Source: Acrocarpospora macrocephala | Lineage (GTDB): Bacteria > Actinomycetota > Actinomycetes > Streptosporangiales > Streptosporangiaceae | NCBI RefSeq assembly: GCF_009687865.1 | Contig: NZ_BLAE01000003.1 | Span: 233,838 to 297,837, forward strand | Direction of reading: 5' to 3' | Length of the DNA stretch: 64,000 nt | Part shown: positions 1-8,849 of the stretch, in pieces | Layout: the number at the start of each line of letters is the position of its first letter | Numbering within the stretch: position 1 is the stretch's first letter | Program-made: the position numbers and the translations under genes | The notes under the pieces: model-generated | The model's database searches: none | What the model saw: only the letters and a program-made list of their open reading frames with translations | What the model was told of the DNA's origin: nothing

Positions 1-2136
1 CGCGGTGGCCGGCCAGCCGAAGCCGGTCGAGGTGAACACGTTGCCGGTGTGATGCGGCGAGGCGCGCAACTCGGTCAGGTAGGGCGCCTCCCCGGTGGTC
101 AGGTAGAGCTCGGCCGCCGCCCAGTAGAACTCGTCGCTCACGTCGCCGTCGCTGTAGGAGCCGCCGCCGTTGCCGTCGTTCGGGTCGGCGAACCTGGCCG
201 GGTTGGCCTTGGCGGCCGTCCAAGCGCGCTTCGCCGAGGTCAGGCATTTCGCCGCGAACGCGGCGTCGTACCGGGCGAACAGCCGGGCGCACTGGGCGGC
301 GGTGGCGGCCAGGTTGAGCGTGGCGGCGGTGGACGGCGGGTGCAGCTCGCGGAGCTGCGGGTCGTCCTCGGGCTGCAGTGGCAGGCCGGTCCAGTTCTGG
401 TCGTGCATCTTGTGGTGGGCCATGCCCGCCAGCGGCTTCCCGACCGGCACCTGCATCCGCATCAGGAACTCCAGCTCCCAGCGGGCTTCGTCCAGCACGT
501 CCGGCACGCCGTTGCCGCGCTCGGGCACCCGCAGCGTGCTGTCGCCCAGCTCCGCGCCGCCGAAGCCGGTGATCGCGGTCTTGGTCCGCTCGAAGGTGTT
601 CAGCAGCTGGTAGGCCGCGATGCCGCCGTTGACGACGTACTTGCCGTGGTCGCCCGCGTCGTACCAGCCGCCGCGCACGTCCAGGCGGTAGTCGCAGACG
701 CCCGGCTGGCACGGCACGTCGGTGTCGCCCTGGTTGGGGGCGACGCCCAGGTGCCCGGCCGGGCGCGCGTACTGCGCGCCGAACAGGGCGCCGTCGATGG
801 CGATGCCGCTGCGCTGCAGGGCGAAGAACTGCAGCGAGTCCGAGCGCAGCTGGTCGTAGACGTCGGCGGAGATGTCGAACGGGTAGCTGGTCTGGTCGTC
901 GGCGACGAGCGTCAGGCCGGTCCCCGTCCCGGTGTAGGAGCTGAAGTCGATCGTGTGCACGTTCTGCCCCGACGCCTGGTCGACGCCGCGCGGCGTGCTG
1001 TTCCCGCTGGCCAGCACGGTGCCGCCGCCGTTCTTGAGCTGCCACGGCAGCGCCGCGGTCGCCTCGGTCACGACGGTCGCGTTCTTCGGCCCGTGCGGCA
1101 GGTAGCCGACCTGGTTCACCCTGACCCGCGGGCCGGTGTCCGGCACGTACGGCGGCTCCTCCTCGCCCCCGCGCAGCGACACGTCGTCCACGCACAGGCG
1201 GTACTCGGCCGTGTTGGCGCCCACATGGAACACCACCTGGGCCCGCTCGCTGTCCGCGGTCGCGGTGAAGGTGTATTCGAAGGTCTGCGTGGCCGCGGTC
1301 AGCGGCACCGTACGCCCGAAGAACGAAGTGAACGGCGCGTCGCCCAGTTGCACGTTGGCGTTGACCGACGAGCCGGGCGAGGCCGACGCTTCGAACGAGA
1401 AGGTGTAGGTGGCGCCGTTCACCAGGGGCACGTCGTTCTGCCCGATGCCGGCGTCCCACGGGTTGGCCAGACCGGCCGGAACCGTGGTGCACAGCCGCCC
1501 GTCCGCCGTGCTGGTGGCGTTGGTGCCGTAGGTGAACCAGCCGCCGAGGCCGTCGGCGAAGTCGCCGTTCTCCAGCTGCTCGGGCCCGCCCGCCGGAGGC
1601 TCGGCGTCGGTGTCGCTGGTCAGCGAGACGTCGTCCAGGCAGAACGTGAACGCCGCGGCGCCGCCGCCCAGCTGGAAGGTGAAGGTCCCGTTGGCCGAGT
1701 CCAGGTTGCCATCGAACTCGTAGGTGAAGGTCTGCGGCGTGGTGGTGAGGGCCACCTCGCGGGAGATCGCGGTGGTGAACGGCGCCTCGTTCAGCTGCAC
1801 GTTCGCCCGGACCGTCACGGCCGCGCTGGCGGAGGCCGTGAAGGTCAGCGTGTACGGGTCGCCCTCGGCCAGCGTGATGTCGTTGTGGCCGAGACTGGCG
1901 TCCCAGGGGTTCGCGGTGCCCGCGGGCACCTGTGCGCACAGCTCGCCGTCCACGGCCGAGATCGGGGTGTTCCCGGTGGACCACCACGGGGTGGTGGCGC
2001 TGTCGAACGTGCCGTTGTCGATGTGCTCGATGATCTCGGCGTGCGCCGAGGAGGCCGTCAGGCCGGTGAGGGTGAGTACGGCGGCCGCACAGCCCGCGAC
2101 GAACGCGTGCAGGCGCCGGCCAGGCGATCGGGTCAC
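1..2136 (-). CDS. GH9 endoglucanase (cellulase), secreted, C-terminus beyond window
   Basis: The visible 712 residues start at GTG 2136, preceded by GGAAGGAC. A Sec signal peptide covers about residues 1-33 and ends SSAHA. Two related CBM4/9 (CenC-like) cellulose-binding modules follow (about 34-175 and 187-325), then an Ig-like cellulase N-terminal domain (from about 335, RVRVNQVGY) and the start of the GH9 catalytic barrel (from about 420). The GH9 motif [11 protein letters not shown], with the catalytic-base Asp pair, is near residue 490, and [16 protein letters not shown] follows. The C-terminal part with the proton-donor Glu is outside the window. The order CBM4-CBM4-Ig-GH9 matches secreted processive or endo-acting actinomycete cellulases. 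A CelR/CebR operator lies just upstream, so cellobiose induction is likely. Family assignment is secure. Confidence 0.93.
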   Translation of the reverse strand, partial: MTRSPGRRLHAFVAGCAAAVLTLTGLTASSAHAEIIEHIDNGTFDSATTPWWSTGNTPISAVDGELCAQVPAGTANPWDASLGHNDITLAEGDPYTLTFTASASAAVTVRANVQLNEAPFTTAISREVALTTTPQTFTYEFDGNLDSANGTFTFQLGGGAAAFTFCLDDVSLTSDTDAEPPAGGPEQLENGDFADGLGGWFTYGTNATSTADGRLCTTVPAGLANPWDAGIGQNDVPLVNGATYTFSFEASASPGSSVNANVQLGDAPFTSFFGRTVPLTAATQTFEYTFTATADSERAQVVFHVGANTAEYRLCVDDVSLRGGEEEPPYVPDTGPRVRVNQVGYLPHGPKNATVVTEATAALPWQLKNGGGTVLASGNSTPRGVDQASGQNVHTIDFSSYTGTGTGLTLVADDQTSYPFDISADVYDQLRSDSLQFFALQRSGIAIDGALFGAQYARPAGHLGVAPNQGDTDVPCQPGVCDYRLDVRGGWYDAGDHGKYVVNGGIAAYQLLNTFERTKTAITGFGGAELGDSTLRVPERGNGVPDVLDEARWELEFLMRMQVPVGKPLAGMAHHKMHDQNWTGLPLQPEDDPQLRELHPPSTAATLNLAATAAQCARLFARYDAAFAAKCLTSAKRAWTAAKANPARFADPNDGNGGGSYSDGDVSDEFYWAAAELYLTTGEAPYLTELRASPHHTGNVFTSTGFGWPATA

Positions 2137-2168
2137 GACGGTCCTTCCAGGAGCGCGTGGGAGGAATG

Positions 2169-2182
2169 TGGGAGCGCTCCCG
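2169..2182. promoter_or_regulatory. CelR/CebR operator (cellulase induction box)
   Basis: The sequence TGGGAGCGCTCCCG matches 13 of 14 bases of the palindrome TGGGAGCGCTCCCA. That palindrome is bound by the LacI-family repressors CelR (Thermobifida) and CebR (Streptomyces) and released by cello-oligosaccharides. It sits 33 bp upstream of the GH9 start codon, where binding would block transcription or initiation. Confidence 0.85.
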
Positions 2183-2303
2183 CGCAGGCTAGGGGAACTC
2201 GTGACCGTCGAGAAGACGTGCGGTGGGGTGCTGCTCGCCGGGGGGTCGATCCGCAGGTCGCAGGGGTGGAGAACGGTTGTCGCGCGATCTTCGATGAACC
2301 TTT

Positions 2304-2328
2304 CACCGCGGCATGGCGGACATGCCGC
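2304..2328 (-). terminator. Hairpin downstream of the Pro/Gln-rich membrane protein gene
   Basis: CCGCGGCATG and CATGCCGCGG form a perfect 10-bp stem with a 5-base loop, 22 bp past the stop codon of the gene ending at 2351. There is no T-tract, which is common for actinomycete terminators. Confidence 0.55.
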
Positions 2329-2350
2329 GGCGTCGGGTGTCGTGGGCGGA

Positions 2351-3067
2351 TCAGGCGCCGGAGAGCTTGCGCCAGGTGGCGTAGCGGTTGGTCGGCGGCA
2401 GCCAGACGGTGATGAGGGCGGTCAGCCCGGCCAGCCCGACGGCCAGGGCGAGGATCATGTTGAGCGAGCTGAGGTTGTCGGCCAGGGCCATCAACGCGGT
2501 GAAGAGCGCGCCCAGGCTGAAGATCGTCAGCACCACGCGGGCCCAGGTCTTGGCGGACCGCAGCGCCATCAGCAGCAGGCCGACGACCAGGCCGTTGATG
2601 ATGAAGGTCACGGCGCGGCCGGTCACGATGGAGGTGTCGACCTCCCGCATCGCCGCCTCCACCAGCTCCTCGCTGAAGCCGAGCGACTTCACCTGGTCGA
2701 TGAGCAGGTCCTCGCCGGAGATCAGGTAGATGACGCCGTTCACCACGTTGGCCACCGCGATGACGAGGGCGCTGATCAGGGTGATCGTGAGGGTGACCGG
2801 GGTCTTCAGCGGGCCCTGGGGCGCCCCCGGGTGTCCGGCGTTCTGCGGGTAGCCCTGCTGCGGGGGGTAGCCGGGCTGCTGGACGTGGTAGTGGCCCTGC
2901 TGGCCCGGATACTGGGGCTGCTGGCCTTGGTACTGCGGCTGCTGTCCCTGCTGTCCGGGGTACTGGGGCTGCTGCGGCTGCTGCGGGTCGTACCGTGTGG
3001 TGGCCTGCTCGGCCGGGTACTGAGGCTGCTGAGGGTATTGGGGGTTTTGTGGATACTGCGGGTTCAC
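2351..3067 (-). CDS. Pro/Gln/Tyr-rich membrane protein, unknown function
   Basis: I start this at GTG 3067 because GAAAGGG lies just upstream; in-frame ATGs at 3082 and 3100 are alternatives. The 238-residue product begins with about 85 residues of [17 protein letters not shown] low-complexity repeat, which is cytoplasmic if the topology is conventional. About four hydrophobic segments follow (near [53 protein letters not shown] and [18 protein letters not shown]). A polar loop between the first two contains acidic residues. Many actinomycete membrane proteins share such Pro/Gln tails. I do not recognise a functional family. Confidence 0.75.
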   Translation of the reverse strand: MNPQYPQNPQYPQQPQYPAEQATTRYDPQQPQQPQYPGQQGQQPQYQGQQPQYPGQQGHYHVQQPGYPPQQGYPQNAGHPGAPQGPLKTPVTLTITLISALVIAVANVVNGVIYLISGEDLLIDQVKSLGFSEELVEAAMREVDTSIVTGRAVTFIINGLVVGLLLMALRSAKTWARVVLTIFSLGALFTALMALADNLSSLNMILALAVGLAGLTALITVWLPPTNRYATWRKLSGA

Positions 3068-3387
3068 GGATTTCCCTTTCATAGCACGAAATATCGGCAT
3101 ACGTGCGGCAATGCCAGCCGATCAACGGGGGCAGCCTGAACACGCACCAGGTGATCGATCAATTCCCCGGCCGTCGATCGGAGGGAAGATCAACGAGGCG
3201 CCGGAGGGCGCGCGGCGGGTAACGCTAATACCTTGGCGTCGCCCCGCGGTGAGATCCAAGGTCCACAATGAACCGGAAAAATCTCCTTAGTGGACCTGTT
3301 CACCGAGCCGAATCAGTGCATTAAAGACGAGATATCCGACAAAAGCCGACGAAACTGGTCAGCAAGCGTTAGCCGGTTAAGAGCGGG
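3068..3387. other. 320-bp intergenic region
   Basis: This is the upstream region of the Pro/Gln-rich membrane protein gene. The only structure I see is an imperfect inverted repeat, GGTCCAC at 3260-3266 and GTGGACC at 3290-3296, separated by 23 bases that include the A-rich GGAAAAATCTCC. It may be an operator or a long-loop hairpin. No gene is supported. Confidence 0.3.
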
Positions 3388-4053
3388 CTACGTCGCGATT
3401 CCCATGATCTGCTTGACCGTGCCGGGATCCCGCAGCGTGCGCAGCATGTAATGGGCCACATCGGCGCGCGGCACCAGCCAGCCACCCCGGATGTTCTGCC
3501 CGTGCGCCGTGCGGTACACCCCGGTGAGCGGCTTGTTTGTCAGCCGCGGCGGGCGCACGATCGTCCAGTCCAGGCCGCTGTCCCGCAGCACGTCCTCCAG
3601 TACGGCCAGGTCCTCGTACACCGGGCGGAAGGCCGCCTTCGCGAACGGCGCGAACAGGTGCCGCATGAAGAACCCGTCCCCGGGATCGAAGCGCGGCGGC
3701 CGGGGGTTCGCCGGGGTCGGGAACGTCCCCATGGGCGCGGCGCTGACCACCACGATCCGCCGCACTCCGGTGTCGTGCATGGCCGCCGCGATCGCCCGCG
3801 TGCCGGCCCCGGCCACGCCCGCCTCGGCCCTGGCCCGCGGGCCGAGACCGGACAGCACCGCGTCGGCCCCGGCCACCGCGTCCCGCAGCGCGGCGGGATC
3901 GGGCGCCGACAGATCCGCCGTGACCACCCGCGCCACACCGCTCAGACCCCGCGGATTGCGCGCGACCGCCGTGACGTCATGCCCTTCCGCCAGGGCTTGT
4001 TCGACCAGCTGGCGGCCGATCCCGCCGGTGGCCGCGAAGATCGTGAGTTGCAT
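3388..4053 (-). CDS. NAD(P)H-binding oxidoreductase (atypical SDR, NmrA/YwnB-like)
   Basis: The start ATG 4053 has GGAGGT eight bases upstream and gives 221 residues. A Rossmann nucleotide-binding motif opens the protein (IFAATGGIGRQLVEQAL, GxxGxxG), followed by DVTAVARNP after beta-2 and the SDR-like core LSGLGPRARAEAGVA and VVVSAAPMG. Proteins of this NAD(P)H-binding family (PF13460) are reductases or regulatory sensors of NAD(P)H; the substrate is unknown. It is divergent from a MarR regulator across a 65-bp spacer with two palindromes, so it is probably that regulator's target. It may respond to electrophiles or phenolics, which is an inference from how MarR-oxidoreductase pairs usually work. 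Confidence 0.85.
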   Translation of the reverse strand: MQLTIFAATGGIGRQLVEQALAEGHDVTAVARNPRGLSGVARVVTADLSAPDPAALRDAVAGADAVLSGLGPRARAEAGVAGAGTRAIAAAMHDTGVRRIVVVSAAPMGTFPTPANPRPPRFDPGDGFFMRHLFAPFAKAAFRPVYEDLAVLEDVLRDSGLDWTIVRPPRLTNKPLTGVYRTAHGQNIRGGWLVPRADVAHYMLRTLRDPGTVKQIMGIAT

Positions 4054-4088
4054 GGCTCGTACCTCCGAGTGGCGATACCCTTTTCTCT

Positions 4089-4121
4089 GTATGTCATACG
4101 ACACGAGGATCATATCATATG
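4089..4121. promoter_or_regulatory. Paired palindromes, probable MarR operator
   Basis: GTATGTCATAC (4089-4099) and CATATCATATG (4111-4121) are both perfect 11-base palindromes with a single central base. Their centres are 22 bp apart, two helical turns. The second overlaps the ATG of the MarR gene, so binding should autorepress it and also control the divergent oxidoreductase. Confidence 0.6.
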
Positions 4122-4613
4122 GATTCCGTATCATCTGAGTTCGCGGCTCGCCACCGGCGGCGGCTGACTGTGGAGATCAAGGAGTCGCTGCGCGAGCTCA
4201 GCAACCAGCTGTCGCTGCTCAACCACCACGTGGGCATGCACGCCGGGCTCAAGGACGTGGATCTGGACTGCCTGGACCTGATCTCCCGGCACGGCCCGCT
4301 CAGCCCGAGCGCCCTGGCCAGAAGGGCCGGGCTGCACCCGGCCACGGTGACCGGCATCATCGACCGGCTCCAGCGCGGCGGCTGGGTGATCCGCGAGCGC
4401 ACCCCCGACGCGTCCGACCGGCGCGCGGTGGCCGTCCGGGCCCTGCGCGACCGCGGCGCCGAGCTGTACCACCTGTACCAGGGCATGAACGCCGCGATGG
4501 ACGAGATCTGCACCGGCTACGACGACAAGGAGCTGGAACTCCTCGCCGGATTCCTGCGCCGCACCACCGTCGCCGGCCGCGAAGCCACCGACGCCCTCGC
4601 CGACGAGGACTGA
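4119..4613 (+). CDS. MarR-family transcriptional regulator
   Basis: 164 residues, the usual length for this family. A long N-terminal dimerisation helix (LRELSNQLSLLNHHVG) leads to a winged helix: PLSPSALARRAGLHPATVTGIIDRLQRGGWV is the helix-turn-helix, and RERTPDASDRRAVAV is the beta-wing with the conserved DxRD-type Arg. It would bind DNA as a dimer and release it on ligand binding or thiol oxidation. GAGG lies about nine bases before the ATG, and the ATG itself lies inside a palindrome. It is transcribed away from the NAD(P)H-binding oxidoreductase. Confidence 0.9.
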   Translation: MDSVSSEFAARHRRRLTVEIKESLRELSNQLSLLNHHVGMHAGLKDVDLDCLDLISRHGPLSPSALARRAGLHPATVTGIIDRLQRGGWVIRERTPDASDRRAVAVRALRDRGAELYHLYQGMNAAMDEICTGYDDKELELLAGFLRRTTVAGREATDALADED

Positions 4614-4620
4614 AAAGGGG

Positions 4621-4653
4621 GGTGCCGGTCACCGTTATCGGGCGACCGGCACC
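4621..4653. terminator. Bidirectional terminator
   Basis: GGTGCCGGTC and GACCGGCACC make a perfect 10-bp stem with a 13-base loop. T-rich sequence follows on the plus side (TTTGCTT) and CCCCTTTTC on the minus side. It separates the convergent MarR gene and ABC operon. Confidence 0.8.
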
Positions 4654-4681
4654 TTTGCTTCGTGACGACTGGCGTCGGCTC

Positions 4682-5739
<1,058 letters not shown>

Positions 5740-5743
<4 letters not shown>

Positions 5744-6579
5744 GATTTCTTCCTTCCGGCCCGGGACAGCGTGAGCAGCAGCAGCCAGGCGAGCAACAGG
5801 CTGAGAATGGACAGCGCCACCGACAGCTGCCCGTCGCTGCCGGAGATCGTCACGATCCAGACCGGGAACGTCTGGTAGCCGAGCAGGGCGGCGATGGTGT
5901 ATTCGCCGAGCACCAGCGCCAGCGTGAGGAACGCGGCCCCGGCGAGCGCGGAACGCAGGTTGGGCATGATCACCCGCAGCATCACCTGCGGCCAGGACGC
6001 GCCCAGGTTCCTGGCCGCCTCGACCAGGGTGACCACGTCGATCGCCCGCAGGCCCGCGTCCAGCGACCGGTAGGCGAACGGCAGGGCCAGCACCACGTAC
6101 GCCAGGACCAGCACGAACGGGAAGTTCTCATCCTGCAGCGAGATGAGCGTCTGCCAGAACGGCGTGGCCGCCAGCGCGTCCGCGCCCTCCCGCAGCGAGG
6201 TGCTGATGCCGACCACGTAGGTGATGGGCGGCACGACCAGCGGCAGCGTGGTGATCGTCTCCAGCACCGGCCGCAGCCCCGGCGCGCCGAGCCGCACCGC
6301 CAGCATGGCCGGCAGGATGAGCAGCAGCACGATGACGATGGTGGCCGCCGCCAGCGCCAGCGACAGCAGGAAGCTCGAGACGAAACCGGGCGCCGACAGG
6401 ATCCGGCCGTAGGCGCCGAGCGAGAAGCCCTGCGCCTCGTTGTAGACGGTGAACGTCGCCGCGATCAGCATCGGCACCAGGAAGTACACGGCGGCGATCA
6501 GCAGGACCACCCGCCGGCCCCAGCCGCCGCCCGCGACCGCCGCCACCGGGGCCGTTGCGACGGGTGTCACCGCAGCCAT
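5740..6579 (-). CDS. ABC importer permease 2
   Basis: The ATG at 6579 has GAAGGAG seven bases upstream and gives 279 residues. The frame stays open further upstream but that part is not coding. About six membrane spans are visible, with the inner-membrane EAA loop LVEAARNLGASWPQVMLRVIMPNLRSA that docks on the ATPase. The C-terminal half is typical of PotC/FbpB-type permeases. The start overlaps the first permease gene by 13 bases, indicating translational coupling. It forms the heterodimeric pore with the preceding gene product. Confidence 0.92.
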
Positions 6580-7424
6580 CGTGAGCTCCTTCGTTGCAGC
6601 GGCAGGTAGACGGCCATCACCAGCAGGGCGATGACGATCATGTCCAGGCTCAGCGCCAGCGCCACGTTCTCGAAGCCGACCAGCACGTTGCCGGTCAGCG
6701 CGTCCGCGATCTGCAGCGTCACCAGCGGCACCGACGCGCCCACCATGGCGGCGGCCGTCGCGTAGGCGGCGAACGCGCCGCCGAACAGCAGGACCACCCC
6801 GCCGAGCAGCGCGGGAGCCAGCACCGGAATGCCGACGAGCCGCCAGAACTGCCAGGTCGTCGCGCCGTTGTTGAGCGCCGCCTCCCGCCACTGCGGGCGC
6901 AGCCCCTCCAGCGCCGGGGCGATCACCAGCACCATCAGCGGGATTGAGAAGTAGAGGTAGACCAGGGCCAGGCCCCAGAAGTTGTAGAGCAGCCCCGAGC
7001 CGAGCCCGAGGCCGGTGGTGACCACGCCGGAGTTGCCGAGCGTGGCGATCCAGATGAACGCCAGCGGCACCCCGCCGAAGTTGGCCAGCACCCCGGACAC
7101 GCTCAGCACCGCCTCACGCAGCGCCGAACTCTTCGAGGTCAGTACGGCGTGCGCCACGAACGTCCCGGTCAACGCCCCCACCACGGCCACCACCGCGGAC
7201 AGCTCCACACTGCTCAGCAGCGTGCCCAGGTACGGCTCGCGCAGGCTGCGGGTCACGTTCGCGAAACCGAACGAGGACGGCTCGCCGGGCGCGCCCTTCT
7301 CGGTGAACGCGCCGACGGCGAGCATCACCGCCGGGATCCCGAACGCGACGGCCACCACCAGGAGAAGGGGCGCGGCTGGCGCCCACCCCTTCCCCCAGGT
7401 GCGGCGTGCCCTGACCTCGGTCAT
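6567..7424 (-). CDS. ABC importer permease 1
   Basis: 285 residues with about six membrane spans. The EAA loop is REAALNNGATTWQFWRLVGIPVLAP, and the N-terminal segment APAAPLLLVVAVAFGIPAVMLAVGAF is typical of PotB-like permeases. It overlaps the binding-protein gene by four bases (ATGA, 7421-7424) and the next permease by 13, so all four genes should be one transcript. Confidence 0.92.
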   Translation of the reverse strand: MTEVRARRTWGKGWAPAAPLLLVVAVAFGIPAVMLAVGAFTEKGAPGEPSSFGFANVTRSLREPYLGTLLSSVELSAVVAVVGALTGTFVAHAVLTSKSSALREAVLSVSGVLANFGGVPLAFIWIATLGNSGVVTTGLGLGSGLLYNFWGLALVYLYFSIPLMVLVIAPALEGLRPQWREAALNNGATTWQFWRLVGIPVLAPALLGGVVLLFGGAFAAYATAAAMVGASVPLVTLQIADALTGNVLVGFENVALALSLDMIVIALLVMAVYLPLQRRSSRWLR

Positions 7425-8587
7425 CCGGCGACCGCGGCGCCCCAGCCGGCCGCCAGGTCGGCCTGGGCCTTGGTGGCCTGCGCGTCGGTCGGGAACGTGG
7501 GCGTGCCCTCGACCGCCGGCAGCGCGGCGGACGCGGCCTGGTCCACGGTTCCGTCAGCGATCATCGCGGGCAGCAGCACCGGGCGGGCGAAGCCCTTCAG
7601 GAACAGGTTCTGGCCCTCGGGGCTGTAGAGGAACTCCTGCCAGAGGCGGGCCGCCGCCGGGTGCGGGGCGTCCTTGTTGATCGCCTGCGCGTACAGCTGG
7701 AAGTACTTGCCGTCGGTGGGGATGACGGTCTTCCAGTCCAGGCCCTTGGGGGTCATCAGCGGCGCGTAGGCGGCGTTGTTGTAGTCCCAGTCGATGCTGA
7801 TCTGGGTCTCGCCCTTCTCGATCGTGGCCGGGGTGGTCTCGACCGGGTTGAAGTTCCCGGCGTCCTTCAGCTTCTTGAAGAACTCGATGCCCGGCTTGAT
7901 GTCGTCGAACGAGCCGCCGTTGGCCAGCGCCGCCGCGTACACGCCGGCGAACGCAGAACCCGCCTTGGTCGGGTTGCCGTTCATCGCGACCTTGCCCTTG
8001 TACTCGGGCTTGAGCAGGTCGGCGAAGGTGGTCGGGCAGGGGTCGACCTTCTTGGCGTCACAGCCGATCGACACGTAGCCGCCGTAGTCGTTGAACCAGA
8101 GCCCGCTCGGCTCCTTCTGCCCGTCCGGGATCTTGTCCCAGGTCTGCACCTTGTACGGCGCGAACAGCCCTTCGGCGGCCCCGCTCACCGCGAACGCTTG
8201 GCCGACGTCGAGCACGTCCGGGGCGCGGTCCTGGCCCTTGCGGGTCTTCACCGCGTTGATCTCGTCGGCCGAGGAGGCGTCCGGGGTCTCCTCCTCGATC
8301 GTGATCTTGGGGTACTTGGCCTTGAACGCGGCGAGGATCTCGCCGTAGTTGGCCCAGCTGGGCGGCAGCGCGATGACGTGGAGCTTGCCCTCCGCGTTGG
8401 CGGCCTCGACCAGCTTGTCCAGACCGCCGAAGTCGGCGGCCGAGGTGGCGGTCCTGGCGTCCACCCCGCCCCCGCTCGGCGCGGCGGAACCGGACGCCCC
8501 CGTGGTGCCGGGCGCCGCGCCACAGGCGACGGCGCCGAAAATAAGAACGGCCGAAAGGCCGGCGAGTGGCAGTCGTGCAGAGGTCAC
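7421..8587 (-). CDS. ABC importer solute-binding lipoprotein
   Basis: I start at GTG 8587 (GGAG nine bases upstream) because it places a lipoprotein signal at the N-terminus: a hydrophobic stretch ending in the lipobox AVAC, with cleavage before Cys. The 388-residue product is an extracellular solute-binding protein of the PotD/FbpA/PhnS fold. A Ser/Gly/Ala linker precedes the domain (from about residue 50, LDKLVEAANAEGKLHVIALPP). Candidate substrates for this family are polyamines, ferric ion, thiamine or 2-aminoethylphosphonate, and nothing here decides among them. It is the first gene of the importer operon. Confidence 0.9.
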   Translation of the reverse strand: MTSARLPLAGLSAVLIFGAVACGAAPGTTGASGSAAPSGGGVDARTATSAADFGGLDKLVEAANAEGKLHVIALPPSWANYGEILAAFKAKYPKITIEEETPDASSADEINAVKTRKGQDRAPDVLDVGQAFAVSGAAEGLFAPYKVQTWDKIPDGQKEPSGLWFNDYGGYVSIGCDAKKVDPCPTTFADLLKPEYKGKVAMNGNPTKAGSAFAGVYAAALANGGSFDDIKPGIEFFKKLKDAGNFNPVETTPATIEKGETQISIDWDYNNAAYAPLMTPKGLDWKTVIPTDGKYFQLYAQAINKDAPHPAAARLWQEFLYSPEGQNLFLKGFARPVLLPAMIADGTVDQAASAALPAVEGTPTFPTDAQATKAQADLAAGWGAAVAG

Positions 8588-8768
8588 AGCAGATCTCCAG
8601 GTGAAACGATGTAGTACTTCTCCGAACAAACTAGGGATGGTGTCTCTGCGGTCAGTGACGCGCGCGTGAACAGGGGCGTACCATCTGGAAACCGCTGACT
8701 TCATAGGGCGGTCCTTCGGCTTGGGTCCCGATCATGACTTGGTGTGCTTTTATTGCTCGATACCACTT

Positions 8769-8784
8769 GATATTGGTCAATATC
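8769..8784. promoter_or_regulatory. Perfect inverted repeat upstream of the ABC importer operon
   Basis: GATATTG and CAATATC flank a GT centre, 182 bp upstream of the binding-protein start, in an AT-rich stretch unlike its surroundings. On the minus strand it contains TTGACC, which could be a -35 element, so it may be an operator. The region 8588-8849 otherwise holds no gene. Confidence 0.5.
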
Positions 8785-8849
8785 GGCCAAGAAGGTCTCC
8801 ATTCGGTGCCGAACTTGCTGCGTACCGAGCACAAGGCGCGGACGTGGGG

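Noticed and set aside
49..2412. Long open frame on the plus strand across the cellulase gene
   Set aside because: It is an antisense shadow of the GH9 gene in high-GC DNA: Arg/Gly/Val-rich with no recognisable domain, while the minus strand gives full CBM4 and GH9 motifs.
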